From assembly GCA_964568145.1 (NCBI GenBank), contig CAZMOZ010000016.1, positions 34,266 to 98,265 of the forward strand: a stretch of DNA of 64,000 nucleotides. Direction: 5' to 3'. Shown piece by piece: positions 24,978-33,655 of this stretch. The notes beneath the pieces were generated by a model, which had not been told where the DNA came from, ran no database searches, and worked only from the letters and a program-made list of their open reading frames with translations. The position numbers were made by a program, and so were the translations under genes. This stretch comes from DSVZ01 sp964568145 (GTDB lineage: Bacteria > Verrucomicrobiota > Verrucomicrobiia > Limisphaerales > J093). The first letter of the stretch is position 1, and the number at the start of each line of letters is the position of its first letter.

Positions 24978-25364
24978 ATGACCAAGCCGCTGGCGCTCAT
25001 CTTCTATGAAAGCCTGCTGGCCGGCAATCAGTTGATCAACCGCTTGGGCGATCTGGATTACCGGACGCAGACCGTGGGAGACATTGGCCAGCTTCACGCC
25101 CAGGCGGCGCGCGAGATGCCGCTGGTGGTGGTGACGGAGTTGGGCGCGCTGGCCGAACGGGTGTGCGTGGCGATCCGCAGTCTGCGCGCGGAGTCCGGCA
25201 CGGCGCACATTCCCGTGGTGGCCTACCTGAGCGCCAGGGGTCGCAAGGAAGAGGACCGGCTCACCGACCAGGCGCGGGCCGCCGGCGCCACGGTCGTGGT
25301 GAGCGAGGCTGCCCTGCTGGCGCACCTGGGCACAGTGCTGGATCAGGCGCTGCAGGTGGATTGA
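24978..25364 (+). CDS. Receiver-like protein lacking the phosphorylation site
   Basis: A 128-residue alpha/beta protein resembling a CheY receiver in length and rhythm: PLALIFYESLLAGNQLINRL, MPLVVVTELGAL, HIPVVAYLS, AGATVVVSEAALLAHL. Where receivers have the phospho-accepting Asp after the third strand it has TEL, and the conserved Lys near the end is replaced by SEA. If the assignment is right, it is an unphosphorylated pseudo-receiver. The start at 24978 (MTKPLALIFYE) is preferred over 24942. It is divergent from the ECF sigma gene. Confidence 0.55.
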   Translation: MTKPLALIFYESLLAGNQLINRLGDLDYRTQTVGDIGQLHAQAAREMPLVVVTELGALAERVCVAIRSLRAESGTAHIPVVAYLSARGRKEEDRLTDQARAAGATVVVSEAALLAHLGTVLDQALQVD

Positions 25365-25375
25365 GCGGGCCTGCC

Positions 25376-25393
25376 GGTGCGGCTATCCGCACC
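25376..25393 (+). terminator. Hairpin after the receiver-like gene
   Basis: GGTGCGG pairs perfectly with CCGCACC around a CTAT loop, 12 bases after the stop codon. There is no T run, so terminator strength is doubtful. Confidence 0.4.
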
Positions 25394-25430
25394 AATGCGC
25401 TGTAATTTGGAATTCAGGAAGGTGGGAAAA

Positions 25431-25493
25431 CGAAGTCCGAAGTCCGAAGTCCGAAGGTTGAAAGCCGGCAACCGGCATCGGGCATCCGTCTTT
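25431..25493. repeat. Degenerate 7-bp tandem array
   Basis: Nine units starting CGAAGTC, CGAAGTC, CGAAGTC, CGAAGGT and moving gradually to CGGCATC and GGGCATC, all in phase. Confidence 0.85.
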
Positions 25494-25804
25494 CCCGAAC
25501 TGCGCACCTTGAACCTCAAACCCTTGAAGGAGGTTCGCCCTGCCGGCACAGGGTTGCAGATTTTGAATTTCGGACTTTGGACTTCACCCCCGTCGCCACC
25601 CACGCGGGTCAGCAGCGTAGCTGCCAGCCGCTGGAGGCGCGCACAGCGATGAACTGCAACCCGGTGCCGGTTTGACAAAAACCTTGCTGCGCAAAGGCCC
25701 CGGGTTACTCTCGCCTCAACAGACCGCACCTCCTGCCGCGACACCGCACCGGTTCGGGCACCGGGGTTGCGCCAATCAATAACCAGTCAAAGCTCACAGA
25801 ACCT

Positions 25805-27010
25805 ATGTCACCGAGACCTCTGAACGTTGGCTTGGTCGGGGGCGGCAAGGGCGCCTTCATCGTTCACCCGCACCAGAAAGCGATTCATTTCGACGGCACC
25901 CGCCGCGTGGTCGCCGGCGCGTTGTTTCCCGATCCGCAAATCGCGCTCGAGGAAGCCTCGAACTGGCCCTACCCGATCAAGGGTTACGGCTCGTACACCG
26001 AGATGATCAACGACCAGAAGAACCTGCCCCCCGAGCAGCGCCTGGACTACATCCTGATCGTCACGCCCAACTTCGTGCATTTCGACCCGGCGATGAAGGC
26101 CCTCGACGCCGGCATCCCGGTCTTCTGCGAAAAACCGCTCACGGTGACGCTCGAGGAAGCCGAGCAGATCGTGAAGAAGGTCCGCGAGAAGAAGATCCCG
26201 TTCGGCGTGGCGCACACGTATCTCGGGCACTGGACCAGCCGCTTCAGCCGGTATATCGTGCGCGCCGGGCTGCTGGGCGAAATCCGCTGGGTGGACAGCT
26301 ACTACCTGCAAGGCTGGCTCGCGACCAAGCTCGAGGACACCGGCCAGCAGCAGGCTTCCTGGCGCGTGGATCCCAAGAAAGCCGGCGGCTCCGGCTGCGG
26401 CGGGGACATCGGCACGCACGCGCTCATGCAGCTTCGTTACGTGACGGGGCTGGAGGTTCAGGAAGTTTCGGCCAACCTGGAAATCTTCGTGAAGGGCCGG
26501 CCGATTGACGACCACTTCACCGCCTATTGCCACCTGACCAACGGCGCCCGCGCACTGGTGCGCGCCTCGCAGATCAGCATCGGCCACCTGAACGACCTCG
26601 GCATCGAGGTCTGCGGCACCAAAGGCACGCTGGTGTGGCGGCAGGAAGATCCCGAGTGCATCACCATCAAGCTCATGGGCCAGCCGGACCGGGTGTATTA
26701 CCGCGGCGCGGTCACGCCGGGCGACGGGTTCCTGCCGGCCAAGGCGGAAATTGACAAGGTGATGCCGGGGCTGATGGAGGAACCCACCATCCCGCCGGGC
26801 CATCCCGAGGCGTTCCACGACGCCTTTGCGCGCCTGCACCGCTGTTTCGAGGCCGATGTGCGCAAGTACCAGGCCGGCCAGCCGTTCGCCTGCGACGGCA
26901 CCAAGTACGCCAACGTCGAGGATGGCTGGATGGGCATGGCCTTCCTCAAGACCTGCATCGAATCCAGCAAGAACAAAGGCGCTTGGACGCCCCTGCCGCC
27001 CAAGATCTGA
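25805..27010 (+). CDS. Gfo/Idh/MocA-family oxidoreductase
   Basis: A 401-residue NAD(P)-dependent oxidoreductase of the glucose-fructose oxidoreductase/inositol dehydrogenase family, common in sugar catabolism of verrucomicrobia and planctomycetes. The Rossmann domain starts LNVGLVGGGKGAFIVHPHQK. The catalytic motif FCEKPLTVTLEEAEQ is present, and the C-terminal sheet includes GGSGCGGDIGTHALMQL. There is no twin-arginine signal, so it is cytoplasmic. The substrate is probably a cyclic polyol or sugar and cannot be named. A strong terminator follows. Confidence 0.9.
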   Translation: MSPRPLNVGLVGGGKGAFIVHPHQKAIHFDGTRRVVAGALFPDPQIALEEASNWPYPIKGYGSYTEMINDQKNLPPEQRLDYILIVTPNFVHFDPAMKALDAGIPVFCEKPLTVTLEEAEQIVKKVREKKIPFGVAHTYLGHWTSRFSRYIVRAGLLGEIRWVDSYYLQGWLATKLEDTGQQQASWRVDPKKAGGSGCGGDIGTHALMQLRYVTGLEVQEVSANLEIFVKGRPIDDHFTAYCHLTNGARALVRASQISIGHLNDLGIEVCGTKGTLVWRQEDPECITIKLMGQPDRVYYRGAVTPGDGFLPAKAEIDKVMPGLMEEPTIPPGHPEAFHDAFARLHRCFEADVRKYQAGQPFACDGTKYANVEDGWMGMAFLKTCIESSKNKGAWTPLPPKI

Positions 27011-27033
27011 CACGAACCGAACTCCCGCAACCC

Positions 27034-27066
27034 CGGGGACGTCGCGGTCGCCGTCCCCGTTTTTTG
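27034..27066 (+). terminator. Rho-independent terminator
   Basis: CGGGGACG (27034-27041) pairs perfectly with CGTCCCCG (27052-27059), followed directly by TTTTTTG. It is 24 bases after the Gfo/Idh stop codon. Confidence 0.9.
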
Positions 27067-27335
27067 TTTCCAAAGAGTTTGCGGAAGCGGCGGGATTACG
27101 GCATTTTGCACGGCATTGCGGCGGGGCCCAACCGGCGAACGGCAGAACGCTGGCTGGAGAAACCTGACGGCGATTGTAGGGTGTGACTGCTGCAGAAAAG
27201 CGGTCGGGTTGGCCGCCGGCAATTTGAAGCCTTGATAATCAGCGGCTTGGGCTTGTAGCTTGGCGCGAGTTATGCTGGCGGGTTGAAATTATTTACTTGA
27301 CCTCAAGTTTGCTTTGTCATGAGTTTTCGCCACGT

Positions 27336-27998
27336 ATGACAAAACGGGCGCGTAGAGGGTTGGTGACCGCAGCCACGTCAATCTCGCTCTGGCCGGCGGT
27401 CGTGTATGGCGTCACCGGTGTCACCTTCGAATTCCGGGACGCCGCGGGCGATACGCTTGGCGGGCCGAACGAGACCCAAGTTCTTCAGGGTGGTTCGTTC
27501 TCGGTGGAGGCGTGGATACACGCGTCCGAACCCGTGGCCGTGGTGAGCTTCAAGGTGAGCTTCCTCGAGTACTTCTGGACGGAGCCCGCCACGTTCATCA
27601 TCAATGCCGCTCCCGACCGAAGCGGCAGCGACTTCGTCAATTCAAACACCATAGACAGCATGGTTCCCGGCGAAAAGCTGGTGCCGGAAAACGACAGCGA
27701 CCTGGGTGCCTTTATTGACCCCCCGGGCTGGGCTGAAGGTGATAAGTTTATCGTGCGACTTTCATTGTTCGTGGACCCCAGCATGCCGGTGGGCACTTAC
27801 ACCCTCGGCCGCGGAGCTTTTGGATTTTCCTGGGGCCGGCCTGAGGAAGGCGGCGAATACGAGTTCGCTGATTTCACGCCCTACTACGTGCATGTCCTGG
27901 CCGTGCCCGAGCCTGGCGAATACGCCTTGGGCGCGGGGCTCGGTCTGCTGGGCATGGCGGCCTTTCGTCGGTACCGGAAGGATCACAACGCCAGGTAA
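27336..27998 (+). CDS. PEP-CTERM exosortase-target protein
   Basis: A 220-residue secreted protein. The N-terminus (MTKRARRGLVTAATSISLWP) is a signal peptide. The last 30 residues carry VPEPGEYALGAGLGLLG, a hydrophobic span, then FRRYRK, i.e. a VPEP sorting signal recognised by exosortase and removed during surface anchoring or release. The body is beta-rich (VTFEFRDAAGDTLGG, FSVEAWIHASEPVAVVSFKV), like a cohesin or carbohydrate-binding sandwich, but I cannot name it. The start at 27336 was chosen for the signal peptide. It is a single-gene unit between two terminators. Confidence 0.88.
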   Translation: MTKRARRGLVTAATSISLWPAVVYGVTGVTFEFRDAAGDTLGGPNETQVLQGGSFSVEAWIHASEPVAVVSFKVSFLEYFWTEPATFIINAAPDRSGSDFVNSNTIDSMVPGEKLVPENDSDLGAFIDPPGWAEGDKFIVRLSLFVDPSMPVGTYTLGRGAFGFSWGRPEEGGEYEFADFTPYYVHVLAVPEPGEYALGAGLGLLGMAAFRRYRKDHNAR

Positions 27999-28018
27999 TC
28001 CGAGGCACCCATCTTCTG

Positions 28019-28046
28019 GCCGGCGGGGTTTTCCGCCGGCTTTTTG
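28019..28046 (+). terminator. Rho-independent terminator
   Basis: GCCGGCGG (28019-28026) pairs perfectly with CCGCCGGC (28033-28040) around GGTTTT, followed by TTTTTG. It is 20 bases after the PEP-CTERM gene. Confidence 0.92.
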
Positions 28047-28176
28047 TTTTGTCAAACGGCTCGCGTGCGGAGGTTTTCACGCTTCCAGCGTTGAACATCG
28101 TACGGGCAGTGGCACCTTGGCTTCCAGAGTGCGACGCCTGCTCAGTCAAACGCAGTCCAAACGGAATGGTCGCGGC

Positions 28177-30771
28177 ATGCTGGCCCTGCGCGCGGCTGGT
28201 TGTTCCCGACCCGGCCGCGGGTGGTGGGGTTTGTGGACGGCGCTCTGGCTCGCCGGGCTTGGCTACCCGGCTTTCGGCGCCGAAACCGTGCGAGACGCGC
28301 GCGAGCATCTCATCGCCGGCCGGCACCTCGACGCCATCGCCGCCGCCCAGCGCGCGCTAGCAGACCGGGACGACCTCGAGGAATGGAACCTGATTTTGGG
28401 CGAAGGCCTGTTGCGCATCGGGCGCTACCCGGAGGCCGGTCAGGCCGTCACCAACGCGCTGGCCCGGCTGCCCCGCAGCATCCGCCTGCGCTGGCTGGGG
28501 CAGGAGGCGTTTCGCCGCAACGGCCAGGCCGAAGCCACCCAGCGCGCCGTTCAGGAAATCCTCGAGCTGGTCTCCGGCCGGCCGTTCGCGTATCGCGACC
28601 CGGCCGAGCTCGTGGTCTTCGGCCAGGCGGCGCTGCGGCGCGGCGCCGATCCCAAGCAGGTGCTGGATCGCGTCTTCGCCGCGGCGAAAAAAGCCGAACC
28701 GCCAGTCCGCGAAGCCTGGCTGGCGGCGGGCGAACTCGCCTTGGAGAAACGCGACTTCGCCCTGGCCGCCCGCACCTTCCAGGAGGGCCTCCAGCGGTTG
28801 CCCGACGATCCCGACCTCCAGTTCGGCCTCGCCCGGGCCTACGCCCCCAGCGACACCCCGTTGATGCTGACCGCGATCGAGGCCGCGCTGGCGCGCAACT
28901 CCAACCACTCCGGCGTCCTGCAGCTCCTGGCCGAGCACCGGATTGACGAGGAAGACTACGCCGCCGCCGAGGCCTTGTACGGGCGCGTCCGCGAGGTGAA
29001 CCCGTACGATCCCGAGGCCTGGGCCGGGCACGCGCTGGTGGCGCACCTGCAAAACCAGCCACACCGCGAGCAGACGGCCCGCGAGATGGCGCTGCGCTTC
29101 TGGACCAACAACCCGCACGTGGACCACTTCATCGGCCGCAAGCTCTCGCAAAAGTACCGCTTCGCCGAAGGCGCGGCCTGCCAGCGGCGCGCCCTGGCCT
29201 TTGATCCGGACTTTCTGCCGGCCCGGGCCCAGCTTGCGCTGGATCTGCTGCGGCTGGGTGAAGACGCCGAAGGCTGGCGCCTGGCGCAGGAGGTGCATGA
29301 GCGCGACCCCTACGACGTGGCGGCGAACAACCTCGTGACCCTGCGGGACGCCACAGCCCGGTTCGCCACGCTTACCAACGAGCACTTCACGTTGCGCATG
29401 AGCGCGCATGAGGCGGCGTTGTACGGTGCGCGCGCGCTGGCCTTGCTGGAAAAGGCCCGCGAGCGGCTCACCAGCCGTTACGATGTCACGCTCACCCGGC
29501 CGGTGCTGGTCGAAATCTTCCCGGAGCAAAAGGACTTTGCCGTGCGGACGTTCGGGATGCCGGAGAACCACGGCTTCCTCGGCGTGTGCTTCGGCCACGT
29601 CATCACGGCCAACAGCCCTGCGGCGCGCCCCGGCCAGCGGTTCAATTGGGAATCCATGCTCTGGCACGAGTTCGCCCACGTTGTGACCTTGCAACTGACG
29701 CGCAACCGCATGCCGCGCTGGCTCAGCGAGGGCATCTCGGTGTACGAGGAGCGCCGGGCCCATCCGGCCTGGGGCGAGCGGCTCACCCCGCGCTACCGCG
29801 ACATGATCCTGGGCGACGAACTCACGCCGGTCGCCAACCTCAGCGCCGCGTTCATCGCGCCGCCCTCGAGTCGACACCTCCAGTTCGCGTACTACCAGTC
29901 GTCGCTGGTCGTCGAGTTCATCGTGACTCGGTTCGGCCCGGAAAAACTCGCGGCGATTCTGCGCAACCTGGGCGAAGGCCAGCCCGTCAATGAAGCCATC
30001 GAAGCGCACACCGTGCCGATGGCCACGTTCGAGCAGGACTTTGCCGCCTTTGCGCGGCGCCAGGCGGAAAGTCTGGCGCCGGCGCTGGACTGGGAGAAGC
30101 CCTCGCTGCCGGCCACCCTGGCCGGTCCGGGCGCGGGCGCCTGGCAGGCCTGGGCCGGCGCGCGCACGAACAACTTCTGGGTGCTCACCGCCCGGACGGG
30201 CGAGTTGATCGAAGCCCGGCAATGGCCGGAGGCGCGGGCCGTGCTCGAACGGCTGGTCGGCGCGTTCCCGGACTTCACCGGAACGGACAGCGCGTGGCGG
30301 CAGCTTGCGGCGGTGTGCCGCGCTTTGGGCGATACCCCGGCCGAGCGCGCGGCCTGGGCCCGCCTGGCCGAAAAAGATGGCGAAGCGCCGGACGCCTACC
30401 AGCGCCTGTGCGAACTGGCCGCGGAGGCTGGCGACTGGGACGCCGTACGGCTCAACGCGGAGCGTTTCCTGGCCGTGGACCCGCTGGTGGCCGCGCCGTA
30501 CCGCTTCCTGGCGATGGCGGCCGAGAACACCAGCGACGTGGCCGCAGCCGTCGCCGCGCTCCGGGCCTTGCTGGCGCTGGACCCGGCGAATCCGGCCGAA
30601 ATCCATTTCCGCCTGGCGCGCCGGTTGCATCGGCTGGGCGACCCCGCCGCCCGCCGGCACGTGCTGCAGGCGCTCGAAGACGCGCCGCGTTACCGCGAGG
30701 CCTTGCGGCTGCTGCGCGAAATCCACACCGCCGCCCCGGCCCACGCGGCCGCCACCCCCCGTCAGCCATGA
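28177..30771 (+). CDS. TPR protein with peptidase-MA metalloprotease domain
   Basis: An 864-residue secreted protein. After a signal peptide (about residues 1-35, ending near FGAETVRDAREHL) it has tetratricopeptide-like helices to about residue 400 and again from about 660 to the end. A gluzincin domain lies between, with WHEFAHVVTLQLTRNRMPRW (HEFAH at about 497-501) and SEGISVYEERR as the distal glutamate helix. It should be a zinc peptidase, with the TPR flanks for substrate binding. The start at 28177 (MLALRAAGCSRPG) precedes the signal peptide; the longer frame overlaps the PEP-CTERM gene. It heads an operon whose next gene overlaps its stop by four bases. Confidence 0.82.
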   Translation: MLALRAAGCSRPGRGWWGLWTALWLAGLGYPAFGAETVRDAREHLIAGRHLDAIAAAQRALADRDDLEEWNLILGEGLLRIGRYPEAGQAVTNALARLPRSIRLRWLGQEAFRRNGQAEATQRAVQEILELVSGRPFAYRDPAELVVFGQAALRRGADPKQVLDRVFAAAKKAEPPVREAWLAAGELALEKRDFALAARTFQEGLQRLPDDPDLQFGLARAYAPSDTPLMLTAIEAALARNSNHSGVLQLLAEHRIDEEDYAAAEALYGRVREVNPYDPEAWAGHALVAHLQNQPHREQTAREMALRFWTNNPHVDHFIGRKLSQKYRFAEGAACQRRALAFDPDFLPARAQLALDLLRLGEDAEGWRLAQEVHERDPYDVAANNLVTLRDATARFATLTNEHFTLRMSAHEAALYGARALALLEKARERLTSRYDVTLTRPVLVEIFPEQKDFAVRTFGMPENHGFLGVCFGHVITANSPAARPGQRFNWESMLWHEFAHVVTLQLTRNRMPRWLSEGISVYEERRAHPAWGERLTPRYRDMILGDELTPVANLSAAFIAPPSSRHLQFAYYQSSLVVEFIVTRFGPEKLAAILRNLGEGQPVNEAIEAHTVPMATFEQDFAAFARRQAESLAPALDWEKPSLPATLAGPGAGAWQAWAGARTNNFWVLTARTGELIEARQWPEARAVLERLVGAFPDFTGTDSAWRQLAAVCRALGDTPAERAAWARLAEKDGEAPDAYQRLCELAAEAGDWDAVRLNAERFLAVDPLVAAPYRFLAMAAENTSDVAAAVAALRALLALDPANPAEIHFRLARRLHRLGDPAARRHVLQALEDAPRYREALRLLREIHTAAPAHAAATPRQP

Positions 30772-31619
30772 GAGTGTTGCGCGTCGTGCTGTTGGGGGCT
30801 CTCGCCTGCGCGCTGGTGGCGCTGGCGCAGCGCCGCCGCGGCGGGGGCTGGGGCGGATGGGGAATCGGGCCAGACCTCCGCACCGCGCGGGAGATTCCTT
30901 CCGGCAGCACCGGCACGCCGGAATGGACCAACGCGCCGGGCTTCGAAAAGGACGTGTTCACCTTCGTCCGCGTCCGGTACAGCGGCAACGGCGGCGGCCG
31001 GGGCGGCTGGGCCACGGACGTGCCGGACAGCGACTTGAACCTCTCGTGGCGGTTGCAGCAGATGACCGCGATGAAGGTGGACCCGGACGGCCGCATCCTG
31101 CGCCTGACCGATCCGGACCTGGCGGAGTTCCCGTTCATTTACATCGTCGAGCCCGGCGGCCTGTGGCTGGGCGAACCCGAGATCGAGGCGCTCCGTCGCT
31201 ACCTGCTCAACGGCGGCTTTCTGTGGCTGGACGATTTCTGGGGCGAACGCGAGTGGGCCAACTGCGAGGAGGTCCTGCGCCGCGTGTTCCCGGACCGCGA
31301 ATTCACCGAACTGGGCCTCGACCACCCGCTTTACCGCTGCGTGTTCAACATCCGCGAAAAAGGCCAGGTGCCGGCCATCAACATCGGCGTCGCCAGCCAG
31401 TGGACCGGCGACACGCGCGAGCGGCCCGACGCGGGCGAGGTGCATCACCGGGTGATCTACGACGACCGCGGTCGCATCATGGTGCTGGCCACGCACAACA
31501 CCGACAATGGCGATGGCTGGGAGCGCGAGGGCGAACACCCGTATTACTTCGAGCATTTCTCGGAGAAAACCGCCTATCCGCTCGCCGTGAACGTGCTCTT
31601 TTACATCATGACCCACTGA
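30768..31619 (+). CDS. DUF4159 domain secreted protein
   Basis: The 283-residue protein has a signal peptide (MRVLRVVLLGALACALVALA) and the DUF4159 domain: FTFVRVRYSGNGGGRGGWAT, FPFIYIVEPGGLWL, EIEALRRYLLNGGFLWLDDF and YYFEHFSEKTAYPLAVNVLF. DUF4159 resembles a glutamine-amidotransferase-like Rossmann fold without obvious catalytic residues and is often found next to MoxR/BatA genes, as here. The ATG overlaps the upstream stop (ATGA). Function is unknown. Confidence 0.88.
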   Translation: MRVLRVVLLGALACALVALAQRRRGGGWGGWGIGPDLRTAREIPSGSTGTPEWTNAPGFEKDVFTFVRVRYSGNGGGRGGWATDVPDSDLNLSWRLQQMTAMKVDPDGRILRLTDPDLAEFPFIYIVEPGGLWLGEPEIEALRRYLLNGGFLWLDDFWGEREWANCEEVLRRVFPDREFTELGLDHPLYRCVFNIREKGQVPAINIGVASQWTGDTRERPDAGEVHHRVIYDDRGRIMVLATHNTDNGDGWEREGEHPYYFEHFSEKTAYPLAVNVLFYIMTH

Positions 31620-31640
31620 CGTTTCATCCCGACTCCAACC

Positions 31641-32690
31641 ATGAGCTATCCCCCCACCGCCGCCCCCGCCGTGACCCTGCCCGCCGCCGCGCCGCTGTCC
31701 TTCCAGGCCGAACGCGAGGCGGTGCAACGCCTGGTCGCCGGCCGCGCCCAGATCGAGGCCGAGCTGGCCAAGGTGATCGTGGGCCAGCGCGAGGTGATCG
31801 AGCAGATCCTGATCGCCCTGTTCGCCGGCGGGCATTGCCTGATCACCGGCGCGCCCGGCCTGGCCAAGACGCTGCTCGTCAAATCCACCGCCCGCATCTT
31901 CCACCTCCAGTTCCAGCGCATCCAGTTCACGCCGGACCTCATGCCGGCGGACATCACCGGCACGGAGATTCTGCAGGACCACGCCGGCGCGCGGCACATG
32001 GTGTTCGTGCGCGGGCCGGTCTTCGCCCACCTGATCCTGGCCGACGAAATCAACCGCACGCCGCCGAAGACCCAGGCCGCGCTGCTCGAGGCCATGCAGG
32101 AACACCAGGTGACCGTGGCCGGCCAGCGACACGCCCTGCCGGAGCCGTTCTTCGTGCTCGCCACGCAGAATCCGATCGAAATGGAGGGCACCTACCCGCT
32201 GCCCGAGGCGCAACTGGACCGCTTCATGTTCAACGTGGTCATGGACTACCTCCCGGAAGAGCAGGAGGCCGAGGTGGTCCGCCGCACCACGGCCGAGCCG
32301 GCGCCGCCCATCCAGGCGCTGTTCGACACCGGCGACGTGCTGCGCTTTCACGAGCTGGTCCGCCTGGTGCCCATCGCGGATGAATTTGTGCGCTACGCCG
32401 TCCGCCTGGCCGCGGCGTCCCGGCCGCACCAGCCCGGCGCGCCGGAGTTTGTGAACCAGTGGGTGAACTGGGGCGCCGGCACGCGCGCCGGGCAGTTCCT
32501 GGTGCTCGGCGCCAAGGCCCGCGCGCTCTTGCTGGGCCGCGCCCATGTCACCGTCGAGGACATCCGCACGCTCGCGGCGCCGGTGCTGCGGCATCGCCTC
32601 CTGCTCAACTACCGCGCCGAGGCCGAAGGCGTGCGCGTGGACCAGGTCACCCAGCGCCTGCTCGAGACGGTGCCCCCGCCCGTGTCATGA
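31641..32690 (+). CDS. MoxR-family AAA+ ATPase
   Basis: A 349-residue AAA+ chaperone-like ATPase that, in MoxR/RavA systems, remodels or activates partner proteins, usually with VWA-domain proteins. Walker A is ITGAPGLAKTLLVKS, Walker B is HLILADEINRTPPK, sensor 1 is ATQNPIEMEGTYPLPEAQLD, and the lid domain follows. The neighbours DUF58 and BatA-like VWA are the usual partners. Its stop overlaps the DUF58 start (ATGA at 32687-32690). Confidence 0.95.
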   Translation: MSYPPTAAPAVTLPAAAPLSFQAEREAVQRLVAGRAQIEAELAKVIVGQREVIEQILIALFAGGHCLITGAPGLAKTLLVKSTARIFHLQFQRIQFTPDLMPADITGTEILQDHAGARHMVFVRGPVFAHLILADEINRTPPKTQAALLEAMQEHQVTVAGQRHALPEPFFVLATQNPIEMEGTYPLPEAQLDRFMFNVVMDYLPEEQEAEVVRRTTAEPAPPIQALFDTGDVLRFHELVRLVPIADEFVRYAVRLAAASRPHQPGAPEFVNQWVNWGAGTRAGQFLVLGAKARALLLGRAHVTVEDIRTLAAPVLRHRLLLNYRAEAEGVRVDQVTQRLLETVPPPVS

Positions 32691-33655
32691 CCCCGCCCGC
32701 CGTCCAGACCGCCGGCCCCGGCCGGTTCATTGACCCGCAGGCGTTGATGAGCATCCGCCACCTCGAACTGCGCGCCCGCGTGGTGGTCGAAGGCTTCTGG
32801 AGCGGCCTGCATCGCAGCCCGTACCACGGCTTTTCGGTCGAGTTCACCGAATACCGCCCGTACACGCCCGGCGACGACCCGCGGTATCTGGACTGGCGCG
32901 TCCTGGCCCGCAGCGACCGCTATTTCGTCAAGCGCTTCGAGGACGAAACCAACCTGCGCTGCCACCTGCTCGTGGACCAGAGCCGCTCCATGACCTTCGG
33001 CTCGCTGGCGGGCACGAAGGCGGACTATGCCGCCACGCTGGCCGCGTCGCTGGCGTATTTCCTCAACCTCCAGGGCGACGCGGTGGGCCTGCTCACCTTC
33101 GATGAGCAGGTGCGCGATTACCTGCCGCCACGGCACCGGCCGGGCCATCTCCGGCAATTGCTGTTCCACCTCGACCGGCCCGCGGCGGGCCGCGGCACCG
33201 ACCTTACGGCGCCGTTGCGGCGCGCCACCGAACTGCTCCGCAAGCGCGGGCTGGTGGTGCTGATCTCCGACTTTCTCGCCCCGCTGGACCGGCTGGACCG
33301 GGCGCTGTTGGAACTCGCCGCCGGCGGACACGAAATCGTGGTCTTCCAGGTGCTGGACCCGGCGGAAGTCGCCTTCGAGTTTCGCACGCCCGCAGTCTTC
33401 GAGGACGCCGAGACCGGCCGCCGGCTGCAACTGGATCCTGTGGCCGCGCGGTCGGATTACCAGCGGCGGCTGGAGGCGCATTGCGCGGCGGTGCATGAAA
33501 TCTGCCGCCGCCTCGGCGCGGGCTACACCCGCCTTGAAACCCGCCAGCCGCTCGAGCTGGCCTTGCTGGAATTCCTCCGCCGCCGGACCGAGCGCGGGCG
33601 GCGCAGCGTGCGCGTGGCCCGCCAGACGGCGCGCCGCGCGGCCGTGGTCGCATGA
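32687..33655 (+). CDS. DUF58 (VWA-like) protein
   Basis: The 322-residue protein belongs to the DUF58 family found next to moxR. FVEFTEYRPYTPGDDPRYLD-like text (here SVEFTEYRPYTPGDDPRYLD) is the DUF58 signature. Downstream LLVDQSRSMTFG provides a DxSxS metal-ion-dependent adhesion site, and VVLISDFLAPLD completes the VWA-like sheet. It has no membrane segment. Starts and stops overlap with both neighbours, which suggests fixed stoichiometry with MoxR and BatA. Confidence 0.93.
   Translation: MTPPAVQTAGPGRFIDPQALMSIRHLELRARVVVEGFWSGLHRSPYHGFSVEFTEYRPYTPGDDPRYLDWRVLARSDRYFVKRFEDETNLRCHLLVDQSRSMTFGSLAGTKADYAATLAASLAYFLNLQGDAVGLLTFDEQVRDYLPPRHRPGHLRQLLFHLDRPAAGRGTDLTAPLRRATELLRKRGLVVLISDFLAPLDRLDRALLELAAGGHEIVVFQVLDPAEVAFEFRTPAVFEDAETGRRLQLDPVAARSDYQRRLEAHCAAVHEICRRLGAGYTRLETRQPLELALLEFLRRRTERGRRSVRVARQTARRAAVVA

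Larger units (their letters stand above)
25365..25804. other. Repeat-rich intergenic region upstream of the Gfo/Idh gene
   Basis: This 440-base gap holds a 7-bp-stem hairpin (25376-25393), a heptamer array (25431-25493, mostly CGAAGTC-type units) and further heptamer-like text to about 25530. A lone TTGACA lies at 25672-25677 but I see no matching -10 box. No gene is supported. Confidence 0.6.

Noticed and set aside
25672..25677. TTGACA as promoter of the Gfo/Idh gene
   Set aside because: No plausible -10 box lies 16-18 bases downstream.
28357..30744. 795-codon minus-strand open frame opposite the TPR metalloprotease
   Set aside because: The sense gene has signal peptide, TPR and HEFAH motifs. 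The antisense product has none and is explained by high GC at third positions.
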